64,000 bases of DNA from Arsenicicoccus dermatophilus (lineage in GTDB: Bacteria > Actinomycetota > Actinomycetes > Actinomycetales > Dermatophilaceae): NCBI RefSeq assembly GCF_022568795.1, contig NZ_JAKZHU010000001.1, positions 2,542,001-2,606,000 on the forward strand. Reading direction: 5' to 3'. The first letter of the stretch is position 1. Each line of letters starts with the position of its first letter. Position numbers and translations under genes: made by a program. The notes below the pieces were generated by a model, which did not search any database, was not told where the DNA came from, and saw only the letters and a program-made list of their open reading frames with translations. Of the stretch, positions 62,365 to 64,000 are shown one piece after another.

Positions 62365-63402
62365 TCAGACGCGGCGGCGGTAGGCCGAGGCGCCCATCAG
62401 GGCCGCGGGGACCGGGATGTCGAGCATGTTCTTCAGGCCCGGGGTGGCCTCGACGATGCGGGGCACGCAGTTGACCGCGATGCCCTTGGTGGCCGTGCCA
62501 CCGGCATACTCCGGCGTGATCTGCATGTTGATCTCGGGCATGCCCTTGATGGTGATGTAGTCGCCCGTGCCCTGGCCCTCCAGCTCCGGGAGGACCTGCT
62601 GGGGGTGGATCAGGGTGAGGACGACCTCGTCGCCGCGGTAGCCCAGGAGGGTCTGCTTGCAGCCGGCGACCATGCCCGGCTCGACCACGATGTGGGGGGT
62701 CTCGCGGCGGACCGTGGAGATGATCGGCTCGCGGCGCTGCTCGATGCGGTCCACGCCCAGGCCCAGCGCGTCGGAGATCATCCGGGCCGACTCGGGGAAG
62801 CCGATGTGGCCGTCGACCGAGCCGTCCTCGACGCCCTTGAGGAACTCCTCCTCGGACAGGCCGACGCCCTGCGTGCGCATGACGGTCGGGCCGTAGGGGC
62901 TCAGGTCGTTGACGCGGGAGGCCTCGATCGAGGTGACCTCGTGGCAGCCGGCGGTCAGGGCGACGACCAGCATGTCCATGGACAGGCCCGGGTTGACGCC
63001 GGTGCCGATGATCGAGACGCCGTTGGCCTTGGCGAGCTCGTCGAGCTCCTTGGCCAGCTCGGGGCTCTGCGCCTCGGGGGACGCCATCTCCTCGGCGATG
63101 GAGACGCAGTTGATGCCGGCCTTGAGGATGGTGCGCAGGTCGTCCATCTGCTCCTCGACCCAGGAGGTCGTGGCGATGACGACGCAGTCGACCTTGTCCT
63201 TGTCGAGCACGCTCGCCGGGTCGTCGGTGACCTGGACGCCGAGGTGGTCGACGCCGAGGACCTCACCGAGGTCCTTGCCGACGTAGTCCGGGCGGCTGTC
63301 GATGCCGCCGACCAGCTGGAAGCCCTCCTTGCCCGCCATGAGCTTGGCCATGCCGCTGCCCATCGCGCCGAGGCCCCACTGGACGACCCTGATTCGCTCC
63401 AT
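62365..63402 (-). CDS. ord: 2,4-diaminopentanoate dehydrogenase
   Basis: A 345-residue dehydrogenase with an N-terminal Rossmann motif VVQWGLGAMGSGMAKLMAG (about residues 5-23), then STTSWVEEQMDDLR-type sequence and SIIGTGVNPGLSMDMLVVAL (about 145-164), characteristic of the dihydrodipicolinate reductase-like Ord family. It oxidatively deaminates 2,4-diaminopentanoate to 2-amino-4-oxopentanoate with NAD(P)+. ATG 63402 has an AAGGAG ribosome binding site 7 bases upstream. It is the first gene of the ornithine operon; a -10 element was not identified with confidence. Confidence 0.92.
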   Translation of the reverse strand: MERIRVVQWGLGAMGSGMAKLMAGKEGFQLVGGIDSRPDYVGKDLGEVLGVDHLGVQVTDDPASVLDKDKVDCVVIATTSWVEEQMDDLRTILKAGINCVSIAEEMASPEAQSPELAKELDELAKANGVSIIGTGVNPGLSMDMLVVALTAGCHEVTSIEASRVNDLSPYGPTVMRTQGVGLSEEEFLKGVEDGSVDGHIGFPESARMISDALGLGVDRIEQRREPIISTVRRETPHIVVEPGMVAGCKQTLLGYRGDEVVLTLIHPQQVLPELEGQGTGDYITIKGMPEINMQITPEYAGGTATKGIAVNCVPRIVEATPGLKNMLDIPVPAALMGASAYRRRV

Positions 63403-63729
63403 CGCAATGCTCCTTGGTCCGCGCCCCGCGGCCGCCCCGGATGCCTCGGGGTCCGTCACCGCTGACGCCTCTTCCCGGAGGATACACAGCGCGGATGACC
63501 CTGCCGTGAGCGGGATCCGGGCGACGTTTGCCCTGGTGGGTGACGTTATGCAGGCGGTCCCGACGCCACGCAGGCCAACACCTTCTCGGCATGCGGGCGG
63601 GTGGTTGGGTATGCCGATCGGGGACCGGATCGAGAGCCCGGATCAGGGGCCTGGACGGGGGTCCGGGCCGGGGGTCCGGGCCGGGGGTCCGGGTCAGCGC
63701 AGCGCGACGGGCCGGTGCAGCCCGACGGG
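63403..63729. other. 327-bp intergenic region between ispH and ord
   Basis: No gene is visible. It should contain the ord promoter on the minus strand within roughly 63410-63560 and the ispH 3' region near 63650-63729, where short repeats lie. No riboswitch-like structure could be recognised by eye. Confidence 0.6.
63657..63695. repeat. 13-bp tandem repeat, three copies
   Basis: Three copies of GGGGGTCCGGGCC, the last ending TC, 35 bp beyond the ispH stop codon. They are followed by an imperfect 18-bp duplication around CGACGGG..GTGCAGC that runs into the ispH end. Confidence 0.85.
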
Positions 63730-64000
63730 TCAGTGCAGCGCGCCGCCCGCCGCGGCCGCCCGGTCGGACTGGCCGCGTGCCTTGAGGTCCTTGCGGATCT
63801 CCATCGGCAGCGAGAAGCTCAGCGACTCCTCGGCCGCCGTGACCGCGTGGACGTCGGCATAGCCGCGCGCCGCCAGCCGGTCCAGCACCTCGCGCACCAG
63901 CACCTCGGGGACGCTCGCGCCGCTCGTGACGCCCACGGTGGTGACCCCGTCCAGCCAGGCCTCGTCGATCTCGTCGGCGTAGTCGACCAGGTGCCCGGCG
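63730..64000 (-). CDS. ispH: 4-hydroxy-3-methylbut-2-enyl diphosphate reductase, C-terminal part
   Basis: The minus strand is open to the window edge. It reads [39 protein letters not shown] and [17 protein letters not shown], which is the C-terminal domain of IspH, the last enzyme of the MEP isoprenoid pathway. It includes the TSGAS(V/T)P motif for substrate phosphate binding. The iron-sulfur cysteines are in the missing N-terminal part. The C-terminus ends in an Ala-rich tail after [10 protein letters not shown]. Confidence 0.9.
   Translation of the reverse strand, partial: AGHLVDYADEIDEAWLDGVTTVGVTSGASVPEVLVREVLDRLAARGYADVHAVTAAEESLSFSLPMEIRKDLKARGQSDRAAAAGGALH

Overview
This 64 kb window is very GC-rich chromosomal DNA from a high-GC Gram-positive (Actinomycetota) bacterium. 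The evidence is a mycothiol gene (mshB), the actinobacterial form of dapD, a DUF3117 protein, a dapC-fdxA-mshB cluster, and many apparently leaderless genes. The ornithine fermentation-type operon at the right end would fit a member of the Intrasporangiaceae/Ornithinimicrobium group, but that taxonomic placement is an inference.

Layout. 1-5.7 kb: the tail of an O-methyltransferase, a DUF3117 protein, an enoyl-CoA hydratase, a complete-looking IS110-family insertion sequence, a GT-C-like membrane protein, a DivIVA-domain protein and a LOG-family protein. 5.8-13.3 kb: a biosynthetic block with dapE and dapD divergent, a lysozyme-like secreted protein coupled to dapD, citrate synthase, then dapC, fdxA, a flavin reductase and mshB. 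13.5-33.8 kb: mixed housekeeping and accessory genes (ppk2, typA, a NUDIX hydrolase, pterin dehydratase, a frameshifted acyltransferase, an MFS exporter, a TylF-like methyltransferase, an O-antigen ligase-like protein, a zinc alcohol dehydrogenase, a GNAT enzyme, a serine hydrolase, two tandem secreted AMIN-like proteins, ilvD, a Tat-exported phospholipase C and an amino-acid permease). 33.9-40.2 kb: an accessory stretch with a proline-rich membrane protein bracketed by two related inverted repeats, a decayed toxin-antitoxin pair, ychF, a secreted metallophosphoesterase, rmuC and a decayed VOC gene. 40.4-53.9 kb: a surface polysaccharide locus with an LCP-like protein, a Wzz/BY-kinase, a low-molecular-weight tyrosine phosphatase, PglF/PglE/PglC/PglD-like genes for an amino-sugar carrier lipid, two GT4 glycosyltransferases, a Wzy-like polymerase and a Wzx-like flippase, with alr embedded near its end.

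54.2-63.4 kb: a small two-gene unit with a toxin-like secreted peptide is followed by a minus-strand operon that encodes the whole anaerobic-type ornithine oxidative pathway. In transcription order it is ord, ortA, ortB, oraS, oraE, a MutL/GlmL-like ATPase and orr. Together these would convert L-ornithine to D-ornithine, then to 2,4-diaminopentanoate, then to 2-amino-4-oxopentanoate, then to alanine plus acetyl-CoA. Two near-identical structured repeats sit in this operon, one after ord and one after oraE. The window ends inside ispH.

Three themes run across the window. First, at least 18 genes have a TANNNT-like -10 element ending 6-8 bases before the start codon, the signature of leaderless transcription. 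Second, strong perfect hairpins separate most convergent gene pairs. Third, several genes are broken: three carry apparent single-base deletions (acyltransferase, PglF-like, VapC) and two small genes appear to have lost their middle sections (antitoxin, VOC protein). No tRNA, rRNA, CRISPR array or replication origin was seen.
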